Assembly (NCBI GenBank): GCA_027577415.1
Contig: JANBQS010000224.1
Coordinates: forward strand, 1 to 25,637
Reading direction: 5' to 3'
Source: Coemansia sp. RSA 922
Lineage: Eukaryota > Kickxellomycota > Kickxellomycetes > Kickxellales > Kickxellaceae
Length of the DNA: 25,637 nucleotides
Shown here: positions 1-7,629 of the stretch, piece by piece
Layout: every line of letters begins with the position of its first letter
Position numbering within the stretch: position 1 is the stretch's first letter
Translations under genes and position numbers: made by a program
The notes under the pieces: model-generated
What the model was told of the DNA's origin: nothing
What the model saw: the letters and a program-made list of their open reading frames with translations, nothing else
The model's database searches: none

Positions 1-1
1 C

Positions 2-67
2 CTCAAGACACGCAAGGCTCAAGCTGCTGCAAAGCCAGTCAAATCTGCCAAGGGCAAGAAGAACTAA
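2..67 (+). CDS. 3' end of a lysine/alanine-rich basic protein (partial)
   Basis: The window opens inside a reading frame that ends at a TAA at 65-67. The 21 visible residues are almost all Lys, Ala, Gln, Pro and Ser and finish in SAKGKKN. Such tails are common on eukaryotic ribosomal proteins and also occur on histone-like proteins. No domain is visible, so the family cannot be named. A T-rich 3' flank follows directly, as expected after a highly expressed fungal gene. The 5' part lies outside the window. Confidence 0.6.
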   Translation, partial: LKTRKAQAAAKPVKSAKGKKN

Positions 68-533
68 GACCTTTGTCCGCTTTTCTTTTTATTTTTATTC
101 AACAAAATTTCTTTTTATTTCCTTGCCGCGCCTCCCAGTCATGCTGTGCTGGCAGCTTGGACAAAAAAATTGGACGTGGATAAAGTCACATTTTATAGTG
201 GATGCACCCATGACCGCCCAGTTTTTACCTCTGCACCCTTCCTTTTTCCATTCTTAGAACCCACGTGTAGCACTCGTGTTGATTGCAAAATGACGCAAAT
301 GTATTGTCCGAATACTGAATACTATTCATAGCATCAAGCACACTCATTTCTTGTTCGTCTCACGTCATTCTTGATGTCTCGATTTTATTTATTTCCTCCT
401 CGCCAGTGAGGTGTGCCTTTTTTCTTTGGATATAAAAACTCGAGCATCGCCCACTTTTTTTCTCCTCAAATAATTCTACCCACCACTAAACACCGCTGAA
501 CTCGCTAGTTTTACTTCTGTAATATATTTACCA
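68..533. other. Intergenic region: 3' flank of the partial gene and promoter of the 118-residue ORF
   Basis: I see no convincing gene here. The first 60 bases are T-rich and suit a 3' untranslated region. A single ACGTCA core (half of a CRE/ATF site) lies at 362-367. A TATA box at 431-437 is followed by a pyrimidine-rich stretch, a typical fungal transcription start region. A 61-codon open frame at 146-331 has no coding character and no family resemblance. Confidence 0.5.
431..437 (+). promoter_or_regulatory. TATA box for the 118-residue ORF
   Basis: The sequence TATAAAA lies about 100 bases upstream of the ATG at 534. CT-rich sequence with TTTTTTTCTCCTC follows it. The spacing matches the other clear promoters in this window, where TATAAAAG lies about 100 bases before the transporter ATG. 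Confidence 0.55.
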
Positions 534-890
534 ATGGGAAGCGATTATGTTCTTCAGTTATTCACTAAAAATGATGAATTGGGCAGGAGAGTTCAAGCAG
601 AACTTAAGACTAAACTTGAGAATAAATGTGACCCTACGTATTCGGTGGAAATCTGCAAGGTGGAATCAAGTGGATACCAGTTTTTGGATGGGTTGTTTGC
701 CAATAATGTTGTAGTCGTACTTATTGTTGTATATGGCTACGTGCTTGCATTTACAAACAATGCTATTTCACATGCCATCTCAAGCACTCGGAGTACGTTA
801 ACCGATGTATGCGTCATCAAGGACGGGAGTACAAAGGAGGGTATGTTGGGTATATTTCCCCTTGATGCACTCGATGGTCTCTCTGACTAG
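534..890 (+). CDS. Hypothetical 118-residue protein with one possible membrane segment
   Basis: This is a single open frame from an ATG (first after the TATA box at 431) to a TAG. I recognise no family. The N-terminal half is polar and charged. Around residues 61-78 lies a strongly hydrophobic run (NNVVVVLIVVYGYVLAF) that could be one transmembrane helix or a buried beta strand. The C-terminus is polar and ends in DALDGLSD. Base composition is more AT-rich than in the neighbouring conserved genes, which suits a young or lineage-specific gene. It lies tail-to-tail with the BRWD-like gene on the other strand. It could be an orphan gene or a decayed fragment of a larger one. The promoter-like upstream sequence is the main reason to keep it. 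Confidence 0.45.
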   Translation: MGSDYVLQLFTKNDELGRRVQAELKTKLENKCDPTYSVEICKVESSGYQFLDGLFANNVVVVLIVVYGYVLAFTNNAISHAISSTRSTLTDVCVIKDGSTKEGMLGIFPLDALDGLSD

Positions 891-1211
891 GTAGATATGA
901 CGCAAGGTTTTGGTGGCACTAATGCCTGATGATTTGCACACAAATCTCATGGTTTACTTCTTGGTTACCAAGTCCACCATGCTAGCAAGCCATTTGTGAT
1001 ATTTGTGAACGACTCTATGTGATATTCATAGCTCATTAGGTACATTTATTTAACCAATACATTTACTAACATATACACATGCCAGAGTATCCTCATTAAT
1101 ACTTAAACATCTTCTCCCTTACAAACAATCTAAAGGACATGTAAATGATTCATAAGATATGTTAAGAAAACGACCGCATAAATTGAATATTTAAAAAAAA
1201 AAACACTACAG
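891..1211. other. Convergent intergenic region
   Basis: This AT-rich stretch lies between the stop codons of the 118-residue ORF and the BRWD-like gene, which face each other. It should hold both 3' untranslated regions. A run of nine to ten A residues at 1194-1203 lies just beyond the minus-strand stop. I see no gene or clear structured element. Confidence 0.5.
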
Positions 1212-4200
1212 CTAGGAGTACATGTCCTCATCGTCGTCGTCATTCTCGCTGTACCTATCTTCTTCGCTTTCCTCATCCTCTTCATCATAGGTGTGGCTCT
1301 TCTGACGAAGACGACGGCGTACGCCGCCCGCACCACGATGCTCATTGTCCTCAGAGTAGTGGTCCGCGAAATCAGACTCATCAGAGTCAGGGTCAATCCG
1401 ACGGGACACACAACGGCCTGACCTGGTAGCAGCAGCCTGGGGCTTGCGCTTACGCGACTGGCGCGCAGAAGCAGCAACTGGGGACACAGCGTGATTTCCA
1501 TTCGGCACCGCAGAGGAGCGGCGAGTAGAGCGGCGCGCCACAGGCGAGGGCATTTCCTGACCATAGTGGTCATGCTCACCTCCCTCCAACAAGTCACCGT
1601 TGCCAAGCACCTGGCTGGCCTGCTGCCTGTACTGGGTAACTAGCTGCTTAGCGGCAATCGGGACCAATGTTCCTGGATCATTAAACGTCTCAGCGTTTTC
1701 AAGAATCAGGCCAACGTCAAAGGCCACGGCGCTCGGGTGGCGGTAAAAATCGTTATCCAAGCGCTCATAAATTGTGTCCAAACACATCGGATAGGCGACA
1801 AGCAGGACATATTCGGGGTAGTCAACGACATAGTCGACATTCCGCACGAACCATCCAAAGCTTCCAACATCGCGCAGCGAGTCCACGATATCCAGCAGGG
1901 CTTCCTTGGTGTCAGCCGGGATTTCCGCCGCTGCACCGTCATCGTCATGAACAAGTTCCCAGGGAGACACTTGCTCGGCGCCAACTTCGCTGCCACCAGA
2001 CCACTCGACTATAATGCTCTTCCACGGGTTGCGAGCAAGCAGCCTGGTGACGCTAGACTGTCGCACCGTCGGCTTGATATCGCGGAACCCAGTAATCACA
2101 GCGCTGTGGACCTGGTCCTCGTCAAACAAGACGCTGACAGAGTCGCCGCATTTGAGCGACCGCCTCAGCGACGCGCGATACCGCGAATACAATATCAGAA
2201 AATCAGGCACGCCGTCGCAGTCGTGGTACTGAACTAGTATACTGCGACGCGTGAGTTCGTGGCTATCAGCGCCCTCCATGTCCAGTTCCTCGATGGTCTG
2301 GTTCTTCAGCAGTTGGATCTTCACCGTGCAATAGGCAGGCGGACCCACGGAATATTTCAAGTCGACGACTTTGCCAAAGACTGCCACCGAAAGGTTGGGC
2401 ACAGCAACATAAGGCAGCAATTTGTCGCTGAGCTTCTTGCACCGCGATGGGCTCTTCCAAAAGTCTTCGTGCCCTTCGCGGAAGTACGCAATAATGTCTC
2501 CGACCTGTGGGCGATACGGCACCGTACTGGGCGTCGTTGCCAAGATCCAGTCCGTTGGCTGGTAAAGCTCGTTGGCATTCGCGCGCAAAGCCTGTTTGGA
2601 CGTCGACGCCGAGGCAATCGTTTTTGCCGAGCGCCTGGTAGTCACAGCAGAGGAGCTGCTGCCGGCGGCTGGCGGTTGCCTGCGCTTGCTTTGGCGGCGA
2701 GTAATGTGGCCATCATCGCCGTCTTGCTCGTCATATTCATCGCCACTAGAGGGCAGATTGTCGTTGGACCGCGGCACACGGCTATTACTAGCGCCAGGCA
2801 GAGCAAGATCCTCCATCGACGCATCGGCCATCTGGCTGACAAAGTTCCCGCTGTGTTGCTCCATGAGATTGCGGCGCGGGTGCTCGTAGCTTCCCGACCG
2901 CGCACGTAGCGACCGGGTTTGCGGTGTCTCATCGCCAGCATCATCGGCTGTTGGCCGCGAGGTAGTATTGCTGCCATTAGCACGGCCAGACCGGCGGCGA
3001 GTAGGGGTAGTATTCCGAGTGCCAGAGTCGTTAAACTCTGAGCCCGACGACGCACCTTCGCCATTGACGTCGCTATCGACAGACTCGGCTTCAGCTCTGC
3101 CGTTATCCTCGGTCTCGTCCTCAGAGTCGCTGGCAATGCGGCGGTTGCGCGTCTGCCGCCCTGTCTCGGCCACACGTGACGCTCTACTTCCACCAGCGTC
3201 TCCCCGGCCACGAGCTCGCAGGCGCGTGCTTCCAGTGCGGGTCGACGGGCTTGTGCGGATGCCGTTTGGCCGGAACTCGTCGTCGGAGCTATCAGAACGG
3301 TTCATTGACTGCGATGCCCCAGCGTCGCGACGTAGTCTTCCGCGACTCCTCTCGCCGTTAGGCCGAATATTGCTCTCTCCGGCAGAGTCGCCATCGACGT
3401 CAATGGGGTCACTGTCATCTCCAAACTCACTCGCCTCGCTGTCGCTCCCACCACGACGCGCGGTTCTCAGGTTGCCTGAGCGCTGCGCACGAGCGCTGGT
3501 GCGGTTGTGGCGCGTGCGGAGAAGCTCCAGCGCAGACCGGCGGTCCCGATCACTGGCATAGGCAGTGCTGCCAGCATCACCACCATGACGCGTGCGCCCA
3601 GTGATACGTCCCACTGGAGCAGCATAATCGACTCTTCGGCCACCCACAGCGTCCTCGTCCTCCTCTTCTTCCCCTTCGATTTCTTCCTCCTCATCGTCGT
3701 CATCAGCAGCCCTATATTCTTCGTCGTCGCTGTCGTCGGGGATAGGGAAAATCGGCGGGAGCTCAGCCTCGACTGGCTCGTCAGCGGCATCACCGCGGGT
3801 AGTGGACTGGGCTTGTTGGCGGCGGCGGCGGCGGTTGGCTCGCGCCGGACGTACCTCAGCCATGGGATCTTGAGCGGCCTGGTAGTCAAGATAGGCGTGG
3901 TCAAGTTCAAAATCAAGCGCAGCGCGGCGCCCAGCATCTTCTCGAGCAAAGGCCAGCTCGTCTACACCCATGTTGATCGCCAGGCCAAAGCGCGAGCCCC
4001 TTTGGCGCCGATACACGCGGCCGTCAAAGTCCATGAGCGCACTGTGCGGGACCAAGTACGAGGGTATCTGTGTGTGCTGATCAGCGACAAAGCGATTGGC
4101 ATCCATGATGGTAGCCGTATAGTCGCTGGCAAACATCTGCTCGGGCATCTTTTGCGCATCCTCGTACGGCCAAGAGGAGCCCAGGCCGTAGAGAGTAGCT

Positions 4201-6074
4201 GCGCCGCTGTCACTGGCCAAAGCAAAGTGCTGTCCGTCTTCAGAGAACGCGCCGTCGTAGAGTGGCTCGCCGACTTTGATCTCGCGCAGAACATCGCCGG
4301 TTTCAACGTTCCATATTATTGCTCGCCCATCGTATCCGCCCGAAACAGCAATACGCGGGTCGGATGGGTGCGGGATCAGGACGTAGACATCGACCACGCT
4401 GTGGACACGGCGCCGCCAGCACACTTCGCCAGTGCGTGGGTCAAATACCAGCACGGTGCCCAGGTTGTTGCTGACAATCACTCGAGTGTTATCGCATATC
4501 CACGCCACTTGGTTAGTCTCCACGCGCTTTATAGTCACGGGCGCGATAGGATCGGCTGCGACTGCCACGGGTACTGGCAGTGGTTGGGGGTCAGTGTTGT
4601 CCAACACCAGCTCAACCAGGCTGGCAACAGCTGCGTCCCGAGGCGGATCACTGCTGTCAACGACCATGTTAACATCGTCACTTCCGCCGGCAACGGCCGC
4701 AGTGGCAGCTATGTGCGCAATGGTACTGTTTACTGGCGGCGCTTCTCTCACGCCAGCGACGTTCAGCGAGCCCCGCCGATGCTCGACATCGGTGACCGCG
4801 GGTGTAGCGGCCACGGTAGCCACGCTGTTGGCCGACAGAGGCGGCACAACAACAGGCGGCGGCATTTCCCCGTCCTGCGGAGGTACCAGGGTCTCTGGTG
4901 CACTACCAGCCAGCGGAATGGGCTCCTTGAGATCAACTGACACCGAGTCCCATCTGGTGTCTGCCGCGCCGCACTTCCATACCTTGGCCGTGCCATCCAT
5001 AGATCCAGAGAGCAGCATCTCGCCATCGCTACTAAACACCAACGTAGTGATACTCTCTTCGTGCGCTGCCATGCGGCGAATCAGCTTAGGCGTCCCCCAG
5101 TGTGTAGTAGAGTCGGTATTAGCCGCGGCAGTGTCGGCTATAGCTGAGTAGACGCTAATGTAGCCAGCGACAGTGGCTATGGCAAAGCGTGACCCCGTGT
5201 GGTTGAATGCAAATGATGAAATGGAGTCGCGCGCGTCAGAGCGCCCATCAATAATGGTGGGCGTCGTGTCAAAGGTCAGCCGGTCCCGGTCCCAGCGGTA
5301 GACGCGGCATAGGCCGTCGTCGCAAGTGGTGGCCAGGTAGCGGATCTCGGGATACGGCGAGGGCGAGAACTTGACCGATGTTATGCTCTTACACCGGCCC
5401 ACGCTATTTGCCACGAGGACTGCGCGCGGCTCGCCAGTCTTCAGGTTCCAGATCCGCACAGTGCCGTCAGCGGAAGCCGAGGCGAGCAGAGTATTTTCGA
5501 CATTGAGCGCCATGTCGGTGATGACATCTTGGTGGCCCTTGAAGGTGTTAATGAGGAACCCGGTCTTGGTACACCAGATCTTGATCAGATAGTCGTCGCT
5601 GCCTGTAATCATGCGCCGCCCGGTCCTGTCAAACAGCACGCAGAACGTCGCGTACTTGTGTCCATGGCACCGCACGTAGTGCCGGAAAGCCGACACCACC
5701 GAGAGCGGCAGCCGTCCAGTGCCCCTAAGCGGCTGTTGTGATGGCCGCGTGCAACGCTGCCGCAGCTTGGAGGGCAAAGCCTGCGCGGTCGGGTTGACTG
5801 GCGCTACGTGTGTGCGGCCTAGGAGCGACCCACCTGCTGTCAATAGCGCTTCTGAGTTGCGCGTAACCAAAGCTTGCGCCAGCCGCAGAAGCTCGTCGCT
5901 CTTCACGTGTGGGTGCTCGCTGGCAAGCTCGGCGCAAGTCCGTGGGTGCTGTCCACCCTGCCAGTCGAGCCGCAGGGGCAGCATCCCTAGCTTCGTCTCC
6001 AGCGCCCGCACCAAAGGCTCAGCGGTGGCGCTCAGCGAACTGGCCGACAGGTATTGTATAATGAGAAAGTTGAG
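1212..6074 (-). CDS. BRWD/PHIP-like WD40-bromodomain chromatin protein (main exon)
   Basis: The exon encodes about 1,620 residues and ends in TAG. Numbering from the codon at 6014, the order is as follows. An N-terminal helical segment (LNFLIIQYL ... LPLRLDWQG) matches the start of human BRWD/PHIP proteins. A WD40 beta-propeller runs about 115-625; FDRTGRR, GSDDYLIKIW and DPRIAVSGGYDG are typical of this family, and a low-complexity loop at 355-495 splits it. The post-propeller segment (QMFASDYTATIMDANRFV) is also family-specific. A long acidic and Ser/Arg-rich linker covers 720-1150. A cryptic-Tudor-like domain (about 1152-1369; VGDIIAYFREGHE, VQYHDCDGVPDFL) is followed by one bromodomain (about 1370-1460) and an acidic tail. 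BRWD/PHIP proteins read histone marks, and some serve as DCAF-type adaptors of CRL4 ligases. The bromodomain aligns with the family's first one and keeps the acetyl-lysine Asn in ETFND. The second bromodomain is missing. The frame is open to 6074, where a TTTTTTGTAG acceptor begins, so the N-terminus comes from upstream exons. If those are unused, the first in-frame ATG is at 5984. Confidence 0.88.
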   Translation of the reverse strand, partial: LNFLIIQYLSASSLSATAEPLVRALETKLGMLPLRLDWQGGQHPRTCAELASEHPHVKSDELLRLAQALVTRNSEALLTAGGSLLGRTHVAPVNPTAQALPSKLRQRCTRPSQQPLRGTGRLPLSVVSAFRHYVRCHGHKYATFCVLFDRTGRRMITGSDDYLIKIWCTKTGFLINTFKGHQDVITDMALNVENTLLASASADGTVRIWNLKTGEPRAVLVANSVGRCKSITSVKFSPSPYPEIRYLATTCDDGLCRVYRWDRDRLTFDTTPTIIDGRSDARDSISSFAFNHTGSRFAIATVAGYISVYSAIADTAAANTDSTTHWGTPKLIRRMAAHEESITTLVFSSDGEMLLSGSMDGTAKVWKCGAADTRWDSVSVDLKEPIPLAGSAPETLVPPQDGEMPPPVVVPPLSANSVATVAATPAVTDVEHRRGSLNVAGVREAPPVNSTIAHIAATAAVAGGSDDVNMVVDSSDPPRDAAVASLVELVLDNTDPQPLPVPVAVAADPIAPVTIKRVETNQVAWICDNTRVIVSNNLGTVLVFDPRTGEVCWRRRVHSVVDVYVLIPHPSDPRIAVSGGYDGRAIIWNVETGDVLREIKVGEPLYDGAFSEDGQHFALASDSGAATLYGLGSSWPYEDAQKMPEQMFASDYTATIMDANRFVADQHTQIPSYLVPHSALMDFDGRVYRRQRGSRFGLAINMGVDELAFAREDAGRRAALDFELDHAYLDYQAAQDPMAEVRPARANRRRRRQQAQSTTRGDAADEPVEAELPPIFPIPDDSDDEEYRAADDDDEEEEIEGEEEEDEDAVGGRRVDYAAPVGRITGRTRHGGDAGSTAYASDRDRRSALELLRTRHNRTSARAQRSGNLRTARRGGSDSEASEFGDDSDPIDVDGDSAGESNIRPNGERSRGRLRRDAGASQSMNRSDSSDDEFRPNGIRTSPSTRTGSTRLRARGRGDAGGSRASRVAETGRQTRNRRIASDSEDETEDNGRAEAESVDSDVNGEGASSGSEFNDSGTRNTTPTRRRSGRANGSNTTSRPTADDAGDETPQTRSLRARSGSYEHPRRNLMEQHSGNFVSQMADASMEDLALPGASNSRVPRSNDNLPSSGDEYDEQDGDDGHITRRQSKRRQPPAAGSSSSAVTTRRSAKTIASASTSKQALRANANELYQPTDWILATTPSTVPYRPQVGDIIAYFREGHEDFWKSPSRCKKLSDKLLPYVAVPNLSVAVFGKVVDLKYSVGPPAYCTVKIQLLKNQTIEELDMEGADSHELTRRSILVQYHDCDGVPDFLILYSRYRASLRRSLKCGDSVSVLFDEDQVHSAVITGFRDIKPTVRQSSVTRLLARNPWKSIIVEWSGGSEVGAEQVSPWELVHDDDGAAAEIPADTKEALLDIVDSLRDVGSFGWFVRNVDYVVDYPEYVLLVAYPMCLDTIYERLDNDFYRHPSAVAFDVGLILENAETFNDPGTLVPIAAKQLVTQYRQQASQVLGNGDLLEGGEHDHYGQEMPSPVARRSTRRSSAVPNGNHAVSPVAASARQSRKRKPQAAATRSGRCVSRRIDPDSDESDFADHYSEDNEHRGAGGVRRRLRQKSHTYDEEDEESEEDRYSENDDDDEDMYS

Positions 6075-6273
6075 CTACAAAAAACACACACACAAGACAC
6101 CCTTTTTTTTAGCTCAACAATCAAATCTTAAGCAGCGAATGCGCTGTCTGCTTGCAATCAGCCTTTGTTTTTTTTTGCCCTCCGCCCCCTCTTTTATTAA
6201 GGCGAATAGGCAGACAGCAGCCGATGTATCTTTGGTACCCGCATAAAACGGGACATGGCAGCTCAGTACTTAC

Positions 6274-6283
6274 CTCTACAGGT
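6274..6283 (-). other. Candidate 10-nt microexon of the BRWD-like gene
   Basis: The bases lie between an upstream TTTCAAG acceptor (AAG at 6284-6286) and a consensus GTAAGT donor at 6273-6268. The downstream acceptor TTTTTTGTAG ends at 6075, giving a 199-bp intron. Used in the phase that preserves the main exon frame, the last codon is GAG (Glu). This gives E-LNFLIIQYL, matching the family's ELYFLIARYL. There is no ATG in this frame between the preceding TGA and the donor, so another exon must lie upstream. Confidence 0.35.
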
Positions 6284-6662
6284 CTTGAAAGGTGTAGCCG
6301 AGACGTGAGTCAAAAGGCAAGGAAGCGCCCAGCGGCCAAAAGCAAGACGGAAAAAGATGTGTTTAGTAAACAAGCTCATATTCAAAGTGCGAAGAAGAGA
6401 GCCAGCGGGCCAGCTCCTGGAGTATCCCAAGGGTTCTTAAAGTCAACAGAGAGTACACAACAACGCATACAAGTATATATGCCTAGTCTACGTGCTATGA
6501 ACAAGAGACCTGAGGGCATTTTATTTTCTACAAGGGCGCTTACGCAGGCTGGGGCTGCACGCGAGCTGGAAAGATGTGAATGTTCCAGGCGCCTTCTATG
6601 ACTGGTCCGTCCAGTAATGGGGTAAGGAGCCCTCAGACCACCACAGCGTAGATGCCAATAAC

Positions 6663-6727
6663 TTGCCTTGTTCAGTTCGCGAGAGCGTCAGAGGAACCGC
6701 GCAAGGCTTAGAGCTCTCGCCAGCCAT
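6663..6727 (-). CDS. Probable first coding exon of the BRWD-like gene
   Basis: On the minus strand an ATG at 6727 opens MAGESSKPCAVPLTLSRTEQ. Human BRWD1 begins MAEPSS...VPLIESELYFLIARYL, and the main exon here starts with LNFLIIQYL, so this looks like the missing N-terminus. It is the first ATG after a TATAAAT box at 6890-6896 and a CT-rich leader. The join to the main exon is not settled. One route uses a GT donor at 6662-6661, a 10-nt microexon at 6274-6283 with a perfect GTAAGT donor after it, and the acceptor at 6075. That route keeps the frame and restores the Glu before LNFLI. A GC donor (AG|GCAAGT, at 6666) is the stronger-looking donor but ends in the wrong phase for the same acceptor. 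Start confidence is higher than splice confidence. Confidence 0.5.
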
Positions 6728-6889
6728 GTTTCTTTTTTAAGTAATAGTGTTAGCAATGGATATGTGTGTGTTAAAGAGAGAAAGCGAGTGTTCTGGCGTA
6801 TGTGGTTGTTGCTGCGCTGTTCTTTGCACACAAAAAAAAAAGCTAAAGTTGAAATGTGCTCGAAGCCAAAAATCCTGCCCACGCGGAAA

Positions 6890-6896
6890 TTTATAG
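6890..6896 (-). promoter_or_regulatory. TATA box for the BRWD-like gene
   Basis: On the minus strand the sequence is CCTATAAATTTCC, about 165 bases upstream of the ATG at 6727. The leader between them contains a CT-rich segment (CTCGCTTTCTCTCTTTAAC) and no other ATG. This supports the ATG at 6727 as the true start. Confidence 0.45.
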
Positions 6897-7104
6897 GTGC
6901 TATTCGCAGTTGGGAGAAAAAAATGATGGGGGGAGTTGATGGATGCGCCACAGCGAATCAAAAAGAACTCTTGTATAGCGGCTCGGCAACTCGATTTTTC
7001 TTTCGTTTTCTTTGGCGAGCCACGAGCCGCCTGTATGCATGCTAACTGGGACATGCCTCCGTTGGACTTGCTCGCATGTGAGCGTATTATCTGTGGAGCC
7101 CTTC

Positions 7105-7112
7105 TATAAAAG
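7105..7112 (+). promoter_or_regulatory. TATA box for the Ste20-like kinase gene
   Basis: TATAAAAG lies in the context CTTCTATAAAAGTAC, followed by a long pyrimidine-rich leader (TTTTGTCTTCTACGC, TCCCTCTTCTC). The distance of about 520 bases to the ATG at 7630 implies a long leader, possibly shortened by a 5'-UTR intron. Confidence 0.5.
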
Positions 7113-7629
7113 TACAATTTTGCTCTTTTGTCTTCTACGCTTTACAGCTCTTGTGTCCCTCTTCTCATTCGGACTCTCTCCCCTCAGACAGCGGTCTCCT
7201 GCGCAATCTGCACAATTACACGTCTCTCCTCTATAATTAGCACGTTGCCCATCTGTTGCCCCCCACTCGCAGAACGAGCACCTAACTCTTTAATTTGCAG
7301 CAGCAAGTGTGTACACTTGCATTTTTTTCTTGCCGACTTGCCATTTTATCAATCGCCTTCTCACACTCACGACCAACCCAGAGTTCAGTAAGAGCGCGCG
7401 CTGTTGGTATCACTTTTGTCCTATCAAACACACTCGTCCCCTTTTTCGTTTCTGGAGTTCCTGGTGTGCTTTTTCTTTTTCCTTTTCTTTGTGACCTTTT
7501 GTTTCTCCAGCCTTTTTGATTTTCTATTCTCTGCGTGTCTAGCTTATTTTGCTTTCTCTTTATTATTTTTATTCTTCTCGTGTGCAATCTGGCCAGGCCG
7601 AGCACTGGGTCGATTTCCTCTATTAAACT

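Larger units (their letters stand above)
6728..7629. other. Divergent promoter region between the BRWD-like gene and ste20
   Basis: About 0.9 kb separates the two start codons. Minus-strand signals occupy the left part (TATAAAT at 6890-6896). The right part carries TATAAAAG at 7105-7112 for ste20, then roughly 500 bases of very T/C-rich leader. That leader contains a possible 5'-UTR intron: CA|GTAAGA from 7388 to a CAG ending at 7596, 209 bp, T-rich throughout and just before the ATG at 7630. Open frames on either strand here reflect T-rich sequence and do not look coding. Confidence 0.5.

Noticed and set aside
1130..1606. Open frame overlapping the 3' end of the BRWD-like gene on the same strand
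   Set aside because: It is a shifted frame of the BRWD-like coding sequence with Arg/Met/Leu-rich composition and no domain.
3507..4940. 477-codon open frame on the plus strand opposite the BRWD-like gene
   Set aside because: It is a long antisense shadow caused by GC-rich codons of the real gene; no family pattern, and the minus strand has clear WD40 motifs throughout.
6570..6667. Small minus-strand reading ending IEGAWNIHIFPARVQPQPA, possibly spliced from the ATG at 6727
   Set aside because: It looks coding by eye but needs a 35- or 66-nt GC-AG intron, and the ATG exon fits the BRWD N-terminus better. Kept only as a note in case RNA data show it.
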